Below are positions 5,531-11,661 of a DNA stretch of 11,661 bases, piece after piece. This DNA comes from Bacteroidota bacterium. GTDB lineage: Bacteria; Bacteroidota; Bacteroidia; Bacteroidales; Lentimicrobiaceae. Both the position numbers and the translations under genes were made by a program. The notes beneath the pieces were generated by a model. The model searched no databases and was not told the DNA's origin. It was given only the letters and a program-made list of their open reading frames with translations. Location of the stretch: positions 1 to 11,661 of the forward strand of contig JAEYXG010000131.1 of NCBI GenBank assembly GCA_023428585.1, written 5' to 3'. Each line of letters opens with the position of its first letter. Within the stretch, counting starts at the first letter, position 1.

Positions 5531-8332
5531 ATGCTCAATAATGATCTAAAAAAAAGTATCCTCATAAAAGGAGCCCGCATACACAATCTCAAGAATGTCA
5601 CTCTTGCAATCCCTCGTAACCGCTTTGTTGTTTTTACAGGTTTATCAGGCTCAGGTAAGTCTTCATTGGCATTTGACACCTTATATGCTGAGGGGCAGCG
5701 CCGATATGTGGAGAGTCTGAGTGCATACGCACGTCAGTTTTTGGGTAGAATGAGCAAGCCTGAAGTCGATCAAATAGTCGGCATTTCACCTGCCATCGCC
5801 ATCCAGCAAAAGGTTAACTCACGAAATCCCAGATCTACGGTAGGCACATCAACAGAGATATATGAATATTTAAAGCTTCTTTTCGCCAGAATAGGTAAAA
5901 CCTACTCTCCTGAATCTGGCAAGATGGTAAAGCGTGATTCAGTGGATGATGTGGTTAATTGGCTTCTGCAGCAAAAACCGGGTACCAAAGCAACCATTCA
6001 GTGCCCTTTAATACTGAAATACAACCGCGACTTAAAGTCACAGCTCAAAATTTTACTTCAACAAGGATTCACGAGAGTAATGCTTAATAATGAAGCACTC
6101 CGAATAGATGACATACTGGAATCTGAACCTGATAGTAACTCGGCTTATTTCCTGATTCTCGACAGGTTAACTATCAGGGATGATGACGATGAGCTCCGTT
6201 CAACTCTGGCTGATTCCGTTCAAACAGCCTTTTATGAAGGTGAGGGCACCTGCATTTGTTCAGTAGAACTGGCCGGCAAAGTTTGGATTGAGTCATTCTC
6301 AAGTCGCTATGAGGCTGATGGCATTGTATTTGAAGAGCCTTCAGTCAACCTGTTCAGCTTCAATAATCCTTATGGTGCCTGCAAAACCTGCGAGGGTTAT
6401 GGCAGCATAATTGGCATTGACGAGGATCTGGTTATTCCCAACAAGAGCCTTTCTATCTATGAGGAAGCCGTTGCTTGTTGGAAAGGCGAAAAGATGAGTG
6501 AATGGAAAGATGAACTGATCAAGAATGCATACAAGTTCAGCTTCCCGGTACATAAGCCCTGGTATGAACTTACTGCCGATCAGAAAAAACTGGTGTGGAC
6601 CGGAAATCAGTATTTCCATGGAATCAATGATTTCTTTAAGTATGTTGAAGAACAGACGTATAAAATTCAGTACAGGGTAATGCTCTCTCGTTACCGTGGC
6701 AAGACTGTTTGTCCCGACTGCAAAGGTTCACGCTTGAGAAAAGATGCCAATTATGTAAAGATTGAAGGGTATTCCATTACTGATTTGGTGCTCATGCCAA
6801 TCAGCAGGTCACTTGAATTATTCAAATCACTGAAACTTAATGAAACTGACAAGGTGGTTTCTTTCCGATTATTGCAGGAAATTACCAACCGACTGCAGTT
6901 CCTCAATGATGTGGGGCTAGGGTACCTAACTTTAAACAGACTCTCATCTACTCTTTCGGGTGGTGAATCACAGCGAATAAACCTGGCCACTTCACTTGGC
7001 AGCAGCTTGGTGGGCTCCATGTATATCTTGGATGAACCCAGCATAGGGCTGCACCCCCGGGATACACATCTGTTGATTAAAGTGCTTAAGCAACTCAGAG
7101 ATCTTGGCAATTCTGTAATTGTTGTCGAGCACGATGAAGAAATCATGAGACAAAGCGACTATCTGGTCGACATAGGCCCTTTAGCCGGAGAGAATGGAGG
7201 TGAGATAGTCTTTGAAGGCACATTTGATGAGCTTCGTTCTGTTGAAACCAGCATCACTGCCAAGTATCTAACCGGCAGAATGTCAATTGAAGTACCTGCC
7301 ATAAGACGCAAATGGACTGATTATATTGAACTTGCAGGAGTGCGCGAGAATAATCTGAAGGGCTTTTCAGTGAAATTCCCGTTAAATATACTTGTGGCTG
7401 TTACCGGGGTAAGCGGCTCAGGCAAGACATCCCTCGTCAAGAGAATCCTTTACCCTGCGCTCAAGAAGATCTATGGCGGTTATGGTGATAAAACAGGTAT
7501 GTTCGACAAGCTATCAGGCGATTACAACCGCCTCTCAGATGTAGAAATGGTAGACCAAAACCCAATAGGACGCTCATCCAGGTCCAATCCCGTAACCTAC
7601 GTCAAGGCTTATGATGAGATAAGAGCCCTGTTTGCTGATCAACCCTTAAGCAAAACACGTGGTTACAAACCCGGCTTCTTCAGCTTCAATGTTGAAGGAG
7701 GACGTTGCGAAGAATGTGAGGGTGAAGGTATAGTTGAAATCGGTATGCAGTTTATGGCCGATATTCACCTTGTTTGTGAAAGTTGCAAAGGAAAACGCTT
7801 CAAGGAGGAGGTCATGGATGTACAGTATCACGGTAAAAACATTGCCGATATATTAGCCATGACCATTGATCAGGCTATTGAATTCTTCTCTGAGAATGCT
7901 AAAAACAATAATATTGAATCACGTATTATTGCCCGACTTAACCCATTGGCAGAAACTGGCCTTGGTTACTTGCGCATGGGACAATCATCAGACACCCTCA
8001 GCGGTGGAGAAGCCCAACGTATCAAATTGGCTAGTTTTCTCATCAAGGGTAGCAGCGAAAAGCCTATGCTCTTTATCTTTGATGAACCAACTACAGGTTT
8101 GCATTTTCACGATATCAGGAAATTGCTCGATTCATTCAATGCCCTCATTGATAAAGGGCATAGCATTATAGTTATTGAACATAATCCTGATGTTATTAAA
8201 TGCGCCGACTGGTTGATTGACCTGGGACCCGAAGGTGGTGATGAAGGCGGAAACCTTGTGTATGAGGGAGTTCCCGAAAAAATGACTGGCATCAGTGGCT
8301 CTTATACCGCTAAATACCTGAAATTTTCCTGA
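5531..8332 (+). CDS. uvrA: Excinuclease ABC subunit A (UvrA), DNA damage sensor
   Basis: A complete 933-residue UvrA, close to the usual 940. UvrA dimers scan DNA for bulky lesions such as UV photoproducts and load UvrB for nucleotide excision repair in the cytoplasm. Both ABC ATPase modules are intact. The first has Walker A GLSGSGKS (Lys43) followed by LYAEGQRRYVESLSAYARQF, and signature LSGGESQR (475-482) with YILDEPSIGLH. The second has Walker A GVSGSGKT (Lys632), and signature LSGGEAQR (823-830) with FIFDEPTTGLH. Two zinc modules are present: Cys284/287 with Cys394/397 (CKTC...CPDC, split by the UvrB-binding and insertion domains), and Cys726/729 with Cys749/752 (CEEC-x19-CESC), needed for DNA contact. 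The ATG at 5531 is the first in frame after the -7 box. It is a single-gene unit, with no uvrB or uvrC adjacent. Confidence 0.98.
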   Translation: MLNNDLKKSILIKGARIHNLKNVTLAIPRNRFVVFTGLSGSGKSSLAFDTLYAEGQRRYVESLSAYARQFLGRMSKPEVDQIVGISPAIAIQQKVNSRNPRSTVGTSTEIYEYLKLLFARIGKTYSPESGKMVKRDSVDDVVNWLLQQKPGTKATIQCPLILKYNRDLKSQLKILLQQGFTRVMLNNEALRIDDILESEPDSNSAYFLILDRLTIRDDDDELRSTLADSVQTAFYEGEGTCICSVELAGKVWIESFSSRYEADGIVFEEPSVNLFSFNNPYGACKTCEGYGSIIGIDEDLVIPNKSLSIYEEAVACWKGEKMSEWKDELIKNAYKFSFPVHKPWYELTADQKKLVWTGNQYFHGINDFFKYVEEQTYKIQYRVMLSRYRGKTVCPDCKGSRLRKDANYVKIEGYSITDLVLMPISRSLELFKSLKLNETDKVVSFRLLQEITNRLQFLNDVGLGYLTLNRLSSTLSGGESQRINLATSLGSSLVGSMYILDEPSIGLHPRDTHLLIKVLKQLRDLGNSVIVVEHDEEIMRQSDYLVDIGPLAGENGGEIVFEGTFDELRSVETSITAKYLTGRMSIEVPAIRRKWTDYIELAGVRENNLKGFSVKFPLNILVAVTGVSGSGKTSLVKRILYPALKKIYGGYGDKTGMFDKLSGDYNRLSDVEMVDQNPIGRSSRSNPVTYVKAYDEIRALFADQPLSKTRGYKPGFFSFNVEGGRCEECEGEGIVEIGMQFMADIHLVCESCKGKRFKEEVMDVQYHGKNIADILAMTIDQAIEFFSENAKNNNIESRIIARLNPLAETGLGYLRMGQSSDTLSGGEAQRIKLASFLIKGSSEKPMLFIFDEPTTGLHFHDIRKLLDSFNALIDKGHSIIVIEHNPDVIKCADWLIDLGPEGGDEGGNLVYEGVPEKMTGISGSYTAKYLKFS

Positions 8333-8429
8333 TTTTTCTTTGATATGGCAGGTTACAATCAATGGAAATAGCCATTAAACATTAAATGACGGGAACATCC
8401 ACCTCAAAATATTTAAGGGGTATATCAAA

Positions 8430-8437
8430 TAGTTTTG
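8430..8437 (+). promoter_or_regulatory. -7 promoter box of the hybrid histidine kinase gene
   Basis: TAGTTTTG matches TAnnTTTG exactly; no clear -33 TTTG lies 19-21 bases upstream. The start site would be near 8444, giving a leader of about 45 bases. The rest of the 8333-8489 gap shows no convincing terminator for uvrA, only weak 4-5-bp stems. Confidence 0.5.
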
Positions 8438-8489
8438 TACTTTAGTTGTTTAAAATAAAAAGAGCTTCAACATAGATTCAAGTTTCAAT

Positions 8490-10193
8490 ATGGAAAACAT
8501 GGAAAACAATGCTCAGCACTCTCCTGAGGATCTTCTTACTATCATAAAATCGTTAAAAGAAGAGCTCAAAAAACTGGAAAATCTTAAACTACAGGAAAGT
8601 GAGCTCATTAAGGCAAAAGAAGATGCGGAAGTTGAAAACCGCATGAAATCAGACTTTCTTGCAATGATGAGCCATGAGATCAGAACTCCCATGAATGGCA
8701 TCATTGGCATGACTAGCCTTTTATTGGACACACCTCTTAATCAGGAGCAAAAAAACTATGTTGAAACACTTAGAATCAGCTCCGATAACCTGATGACCAT
8801 CATCAACGACATACTTGACTTCTCAAAGATTGAATCAGGCAAGATGATGCTGGAAGAAACTCCATTTGAATTGCGAAACTGTATTGAAGATGCTCTTGAC
8901 CTTTTTGCACCCAAGGCCATTGAAAAAGGAATTGACCTGCTCTATCTCATTCAACCTGACGTTTCACCTTTCCTTGTCGGCGATGTTCATCGGCTCAGAC
9001 AGGTAATGATCAACCTCATCAATAACTCCATCAAGTTTACCGAAGAAGGTGAAATATTCATCTCTATTGAAAAAACAGGTGAAGGCGAAGGTTATCAGGA
9101 ACTACTGTTCTCAGTAAAAGATAGTGGAATTGGTATCGCCAAAGAAAAGATGGATATCCTGTTTGAAGCATTTACGCAGGCTGATGCCACTACCACCCGA
9201 CGCTACGGAGGTACCGGCCTCGGTTTGGCAATTGCCAAACACCTTATCAACCTGATGGGTGGTGATATCTGGGTGGAAAGTGCTCTTGGGAAAGGTTCCA
9301 CTTTCTTCTTCAATCTTAAACTGACAACTTCTGGAATAGGCAAAACCAAACTCTATGTCCGCGGTCAAATACCGGAACTTAAAAATAGCCGGGTACTTAT
9401 TGTTGATGATAACGAGACCAACCGACACATATTTACACTTCAGTTTGAGTCGTGGGGTATGATTCCCTATACCGCCAGATCAGGCCAGGAAGCATTGGAA
9501 ATTATTGACGAACAGGAAGAACCTTTTGAATTGGCTGTTATTGATATGCAGATGCCATCTATGGACGGACTTGAATTGGGGAAAATTATCAAATCAATTC
9601 CTTTTAAAGGTGACATACCCATGATCATGCTTACCTCATTAGGCAAAATCAATAAACTGCCTACTGAGATATTTGATGCCCAATTGTCGAAACCAATCAA
9701 ACTGGCAGAACTCTTTGAAGAAGTATTGCGCGTAATAGCCGAAACAAGAAACCGTAGAAATAACCTTGCTGACCATAATATCGATAAAAGCCTGGCTGAG
9801 AAGCTTCCAATGCGAATATTGCTTGCTGAAGATAACATCACAAATCAAGACCTTGTAATTACATTGCTCGGAAAAATGGGCTACAAGATTGATGCTGTAG
9901 AAAATGGACGTAAGGTCTTGGAAATGCTTGAACGCAAAAAATATGATATCATCCTCATGGATATCCAGATGCCTGTGATGAATGGCATGGAAGCCACTAA
10001 AGCCATCTGTGAGAAATATCCGGAAGAAGAAAGACCTAAAATAATTGCCATAACCGCCAATGCAATGTCAGGTGACCGTGAACGATACCTGAATGCCGGT
10101 ATGGTTGATTATTTGCCCAAACCTATCAAGTTCAAGGATGTGCAATCGGTTCTCATCAAGTGGGGCAAGAAAAAATCAGAAACTGCCAAATGA
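8490..10193 (+). CDS. Soluble hybrid sensor histidine kinase with two receiver domains
   Basis: A 567-residue cytoplasmic phosphorelay protein. Residues of about 12-52 form a charged coiled coil (IIKSLKEELKKLENLKLQ). The HisKA dimerisation domain follows, with the phospho-acceptor His62 in SHEIRTPMNG. The ATPase domain shows an N-box with Asn179 (INLINNSIKFT), G1 DSGIGI (from Asp211), F-box FEAFTQAD and G2 GTGLGLA (from Gly241). Receiver 1 (about 300-415) has acidic pair Asp306/307, phospho-acceptor Asp352 (VIDMQMP) and a Lys in LSKPIK. Receiver 2 (about 442-560) has Glu447/Asp448, Asp491 (LMDIQMP) and a Lys in LPKPIK. All key residues are present. There is no transmembrane segment, PAS, GAF or other sensor domain and no HPt domain, so input must come from a partner or the coiled coil, and phosphate must leave through an HPt protein elsewhere. 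The layout resembles BarA/GacS-type kinases without their sensor half. No response regulator adjoins. Met4 (8499) is an alternative start. Confidence 0.95.
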   Translation: MENMENNAQHSPEDLLTIIKSLKEELKKLENLKLQESELIKAKEDAEVENRMKSDFLAMMSHEIRTPMNGIIGMTSLLLDTPLNQEQKNYVETLRISSDNLMTIINDILDFSKIESGKMMLEETPFELRNCIEDALDLFAPKAIEKGIDLLYLIQPDVSPFLVGDVHRLRQVMINLINNSIKFTEEGEIFISIEKTGEGEGYQELLFSVKDSGIGIAKEKMDILFEAFTQADATTTRRYGGTGLGLAIAKHLINLMGGDIWVESALGKGSTFFFNLKLTTSGIGKTKLYVRGQIPELKNSRVLIVDDNETNRHIFTLQFESWGMIPYTARSGQEALEIIDEQEEPFELAVIDMQMPSMDGLELGKIIKSIPFKGDIPMIMLTSLGKINKLPTEIFDAQLSKPIKLAELFEEVLRVIAETRNRRNNLADHNIDKSLAEKLPMRILLAEDNITNQDLVITLLGKMGYKIDAVENGRKVLEMLERKKYDIILMDIQMPVMNGMEATKAICEKYPEEERPKIIAITANAMSGDRERYLNAGMVDYLPKPIKFKDVQSVLIKWGKKKSETAK

Positions 10194-10214
10194 TTTAAGC
10201 AGTTCCCGTTTTTT
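10181..10214 (+). terminator. Probable intrinsic terminator overlapping the kinase stop codon
   Basis: AACTGC (10181-10186) pairs with GCAGTT (10199-10204). The TGA stop (10191-10193) lies in the loop, and CCCG then six Ts (10209-10214) follow. The stem is only 6 bp and the T-run begins four bases late, so strength is uncertain. Confidence 0.45.
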
Positions 10215-10390
10215 ATAGTAGTATCAATTTTCCTTACAGTCTGTTAGCGATACAAATACTGTCTGAATAGATGGTTCTTGATATCACAGGTCCATTCTCC
10301 TCCACTCATTGGCCAATTCTTCTTAAATCATAGGTCAAATCCTTTTAAATAAGGAATTTAATGATTGGCATAGTAATTATTCATATCACT

Positions 10391-10411
10391 GCCTGTATGC
10401 AAATTACAGGC
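10391..10411. repeat. Perfect 7-bp hairpin in the kinase-glycosyltransferase intergenic region
   Basis: GCCTGTA (10391-10397) and TACAGGC (10405-10411) are exact inverted repeats around TGCAAAT. No T-run follows on either strand, so this is not an obvious intrinsic terminator. A regulatory or structural RNA role is possible. Confidence 0.35.
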
Positions 10412-10465
10412 TGTATTACTGCTCTCCATATTTTGCCATCAATTTTAAGAGTAAATTGGGGATCC

Positions 10466-10581
10466 ATTTTTCTCAACTCCAGTTCAACTCCAGTTTAACT
10501 CCAGTATAACTCCAGTTAATTGACATCCTGACACGACTTGTACTGGACCTGCACTGGACCTGCACTGGAGTTGAGAAAAAT
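10466..10581. repeat. Array of 11-bp repeats in inverted arrangement with perfect 18-bp ends
   Basis: The ends ATTTTTCTCAACTCCAGT (10466-10483) and ACTGGAGTTGAGAAAAAT (10564-10581) are exact reverse complements. Inside the left end, AACTCCAGT occurs four times with an exact 11-base period (starts 10475, 10486, 10497, 10508). Inside the right end, the opposite-facing unit ACTGGA(G/C) occurs at 10542, 10553 and 10564, again every 11 bases, with a degenerate fourth copy at 10531. A 12-base centre (10519-10530) separates the two sides. No target-site duplication is visible. It resembles either a cooperative protein-binding array (one site per helical turn), a foldable palindromic intergenic element, or a small non-autonomous mobile repeat. 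The sequence alone does not decide among these. Confidence 0.9.
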
Positions 10582-10666
10582 AAATACTTAATTGTTAATG
10601 GCTCATGAAAGGATAATGTTACATATTGCCTACCGTATTGGATATAGTTGAACAATATTTAATCAC

Positions 10667-10674
10667 TACTTTTG
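10667..10674 (+). promoter_or_regulatory. -7 promoter box of the glycosyltransferase gene
   Basis: TACTTTTG matches TAnnTTTG exactly, 17 bases before the ATG at 10692. No clear -33 TTTG is visible. The start site would be near 10681, giving a very short leader containing a weak GAAAGG. The repeat array ends about 85 bases upstream of this box. Confidence 0.5.
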
Positions 10675-10691
10675 CATCAAATTGAAAGGTA

Positions 10692-11561
10692 ATGAAAGTA
10701 GGAGGATTTACATTTATTAGGAATGCCGTTAAGTTTGATTACCCTATTGTGGAGGCTATTACATCCATACTTCCGGTATGTGATGAATTTGTTGTGGCTG
10801 TTGGTAATTCAGAAGATGGAACACGTGAACTCATCAGTCAGATAAACTCACCCAAAATAAAGATTATTGATACCATTTGGGATGATGGTCTTAGGGAGGG
10901 TGGCAGAGTGCTTGCTGTTGAAACAGACAAAGCTTATGATGCCCTGAGTAAAGATATTGACTGGGCTTTTTATATCCAGGGTGATGAGGTTCTACATGAG
11001 AAATACCTGCCTGCAGTGAAAGAAGGGATGGCAAGGTGGTTGGACAATACTAAAGTTGAAGGACTTCTTTTCCATTACCAACACTTTTACGGTTCTTATG
11101 ATTTTGTTGGCAATAGCCGACGTTGGTACCGTCAGGAGGTACGAATAGTAAGGTACAATAAAGACATCAGATCATACCGTGATGCCCAGGGCTTTCGAAA
11201 AAATGGACGGCCTTTGAATGTAAAACGCATTGATGCAACCATGTACCATTACGGATGGGTGAAACCACCAGAAGCCCAGCAGGCAAAGCAGCAATCATTC
11301 AATAAATTATGGCACAGTGATGAATGGGTTGACAAGAAAGTGCCTAAAGTTGATTCGTTCGACTATTCACAAATTGACTCGTTGGCACATTTTATTGGCA
11401 CCCACCCTGATGTGATGAAACAGCGGGTAAAGGCTCTAAACTGGGACTTTAGCTTTGACCCGAGTAAAAAACGATTGCCCCTGAAGTCAGGAATCCTTCA
11501 TAAAATTGAATCTATTACCGGCTGGCGGCCCGGTGAGTATAAAAATTACAAGATCATTTAA
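10692..11561 (+). CDS. Glycosyltransferase, GT2 (GT-A fold)-like
   Basis: A 289-residue soluble protein. The N-terminus MKVGGFTFIRNAVKFDYPIV, then ITSILPVCDEFVVAVGNSEDGT, is the pattern of a Bacteroidota group of family-2-like glycosyltransferases: the first part is the beta-strand and helix of the nucleotide-sugar fold, and NSEDGT corresponds to the usual (N/D)xSxDxT segment. WAFYIQGDEVLHE (residues 91-103) sits where these enzymes carry the acidic metal/sugar-nucleotide motif, with QGDE at 96-99. RRWYRQEVRIVRY and MYHYGWVKPPEA follow. There is no membrane segment, so it probably acts at the cytoplasmic face. Donor and acceptor are unknown, and no capsule, LPS or O-antigen genes are in view. 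The ATG at 10692 is right for the conserved start. GGAGG just inside the gene encodes the conserved Gly-Gly and is not a ribosome site. A stand-alone gene with its own -7 box. Confidence 0.85.
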   Translation: MKVGGFTFIRNAVKFDYPIVEAITSILPVCDEFVVAVGNSEDGTRELISQINSPKIKIIDTIWDDGLREGGRVLAVETDKAYDALSKDIDWAFYIQGDEVLHEKYLPAVKEGMARWLDNTKVEGLLFHYQHFYGSYDFVGNSRRWYRQEVRIVRYNKDIRSYRDAQGFRKNGRPLNVKRIDATMYHYGWVKPPEAQQAKQQSFNKLWHSDEWVDKKVPKVDSFDYSQIDSLAHFIGTHPDVMKQRVKALNWDFSFDPSKKRLPLKSGILHKIESITGWRPGEYKNYKII

Positions 11562-11586
11562 CAGATTAAGATTCACTCAAATTTGT

Positions 11587-11594
11587 TATTTTTG
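11587..11594 (+). promoter_or_regulatory. -7 promoter box of the gene at the right edge
   Basis: TATTTTTG followed by CAG matches TAnnTTTG exactly. The start site would be near 11601, about 16 bases before the ATG at 11617. No -33 TTTG lies at the right distance. Confidence 0.5.
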
Positions 11595-11616
11595 CAGTCA
11601 ATTAAATGTAAATTGT

Positions 11617-11661
11617 ATGAACTTAAAGGAAATTATGGCCTTTGCCGGTAAACCCGGGCTC
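11617..11661 (+). CDS. N-terminus of a DUF5606-like protein (truncated by window edge)
   Basis: Only the first 15 codons are present: MNLKEIMAFAGKPGL, open to the edge. The pattern LKEI...(S/A)GKPGL at the very N-terminus is what I recall from the Bacteroidota DUF5606 family, small cytoplasmic proteins of unknown function. A perfect -7 box lies just upstream, which supports this start. The sample is short, so the family name is tentative, while the presence of a gene start is likely. Confidence 0.6.
   Translation, partial: MNLKEIMAFAGKPGL

Larger units (their letters stand above)
10194..10691. other. 498-base intergenic region between kinase and glycosyltransferase genes
   Basis: No credible gene is present. 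The region holds the tail of the kinase terminator (to 10214), A+T-rich sequence without recognised structure (10215-10390), a hairpin at 10391-10411, the 11-bp-period inverted array at 10466-10581, and the glycosyltransferase promoter at 10667-10674. A 60-codon minus-strand frame at 10473-10655 is made largely of the repeat array and is not considered a gene. Confidence 0.7.

Noticed and set aside
5515..5541. Eight-codon frame (MKGLPNAQ) overlapping the uvrA start
   Set aside because: Its ATG probably lies at or before the predicted transcript start, so it is unlikely to be translated.
6751..7146. 131-codon minus-strand open frame inside uvrA
   Set aside because: It lies opposite the conserved first ABC signature and Walker B region of UvrA. 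Cys- and Ser-rich composition is typical of antisense shadows.
10466..10581. CRISPR array
   Set aside because: Units are 11 bases with no unique spacers and face inward from both sides, unlike direct repeats with 30-40-base spacers.
10473..10655. 60-codon minus-strand open frame
   Set aside because: Much of it is translation of the 11-bp repeat array, with no recognisable protein pattern. The array explains the open frame better.

Overview
The window reads as a chromosomal segment of a Bacteroidota bacterium, probably near the Bacteroidales/Marinilabiliales. Three things point there: perfect TAnnTTTG promoter -7 boxes ahead of several genes, mostly A-rich leaders without Shine-Dalgarno sites, and protein types typical of the phylum (BglX-like GH3, a secreted S9 peptidase, a DUF5606-type N-terminus). 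It looks like ordinary core and housekeeping DNA. I see no phage, transposase, CRISPR array, rRNA or tRNA.

Layout. 3-1040 (+) is the C-terminal part of a GH3 beta-glucosidase that enters from the left and is broken by an in-frame TAG at 78-80. 1236-3275 (+) is a secreted S9 prolyl-oligopeptidase-family peptidase. 3467-4114 (+) is a small exported, probable outer-membrane beta-barrel protein with an aromatic/glycine tetrapeptide tail. 4221-4388 (+) is a 55-residue two-helix membrane protein. A bidirectional terminator separates it from a minus-strand pair: an ECF-type sigma factor (4741-5328) and, downstream, a 66-residue protein (4438-4638). A divergent promoter region leads to uvrA (5531-8332, +). 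Next comes a soluble hybrid histidine kinase with two receiver domains (8490-10193, +). A 498-base intergenic region holds a striking array of 11-bp repeats arranged as a large inverted repeat (10466-10581). It is followed by a GT2-like glycosyltransferase (10692-11561, +) and the first 15 codons of a DUF5606-like protein (11617 to the edge).

The genes do not form one pathway; most appear to be single transcription units with their own promoters. The sigma factor and its small downstream protein are the only clear two-gene unit. The least explained parts are the 11-bp-period inverted array, the nonsense codon in the GH3 gene, the small protein paired with the sigma factor, and the sigma gene's long leader with an unusually strong Shine-Dalgarno site. 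I found no convincing novel multi-gene system.
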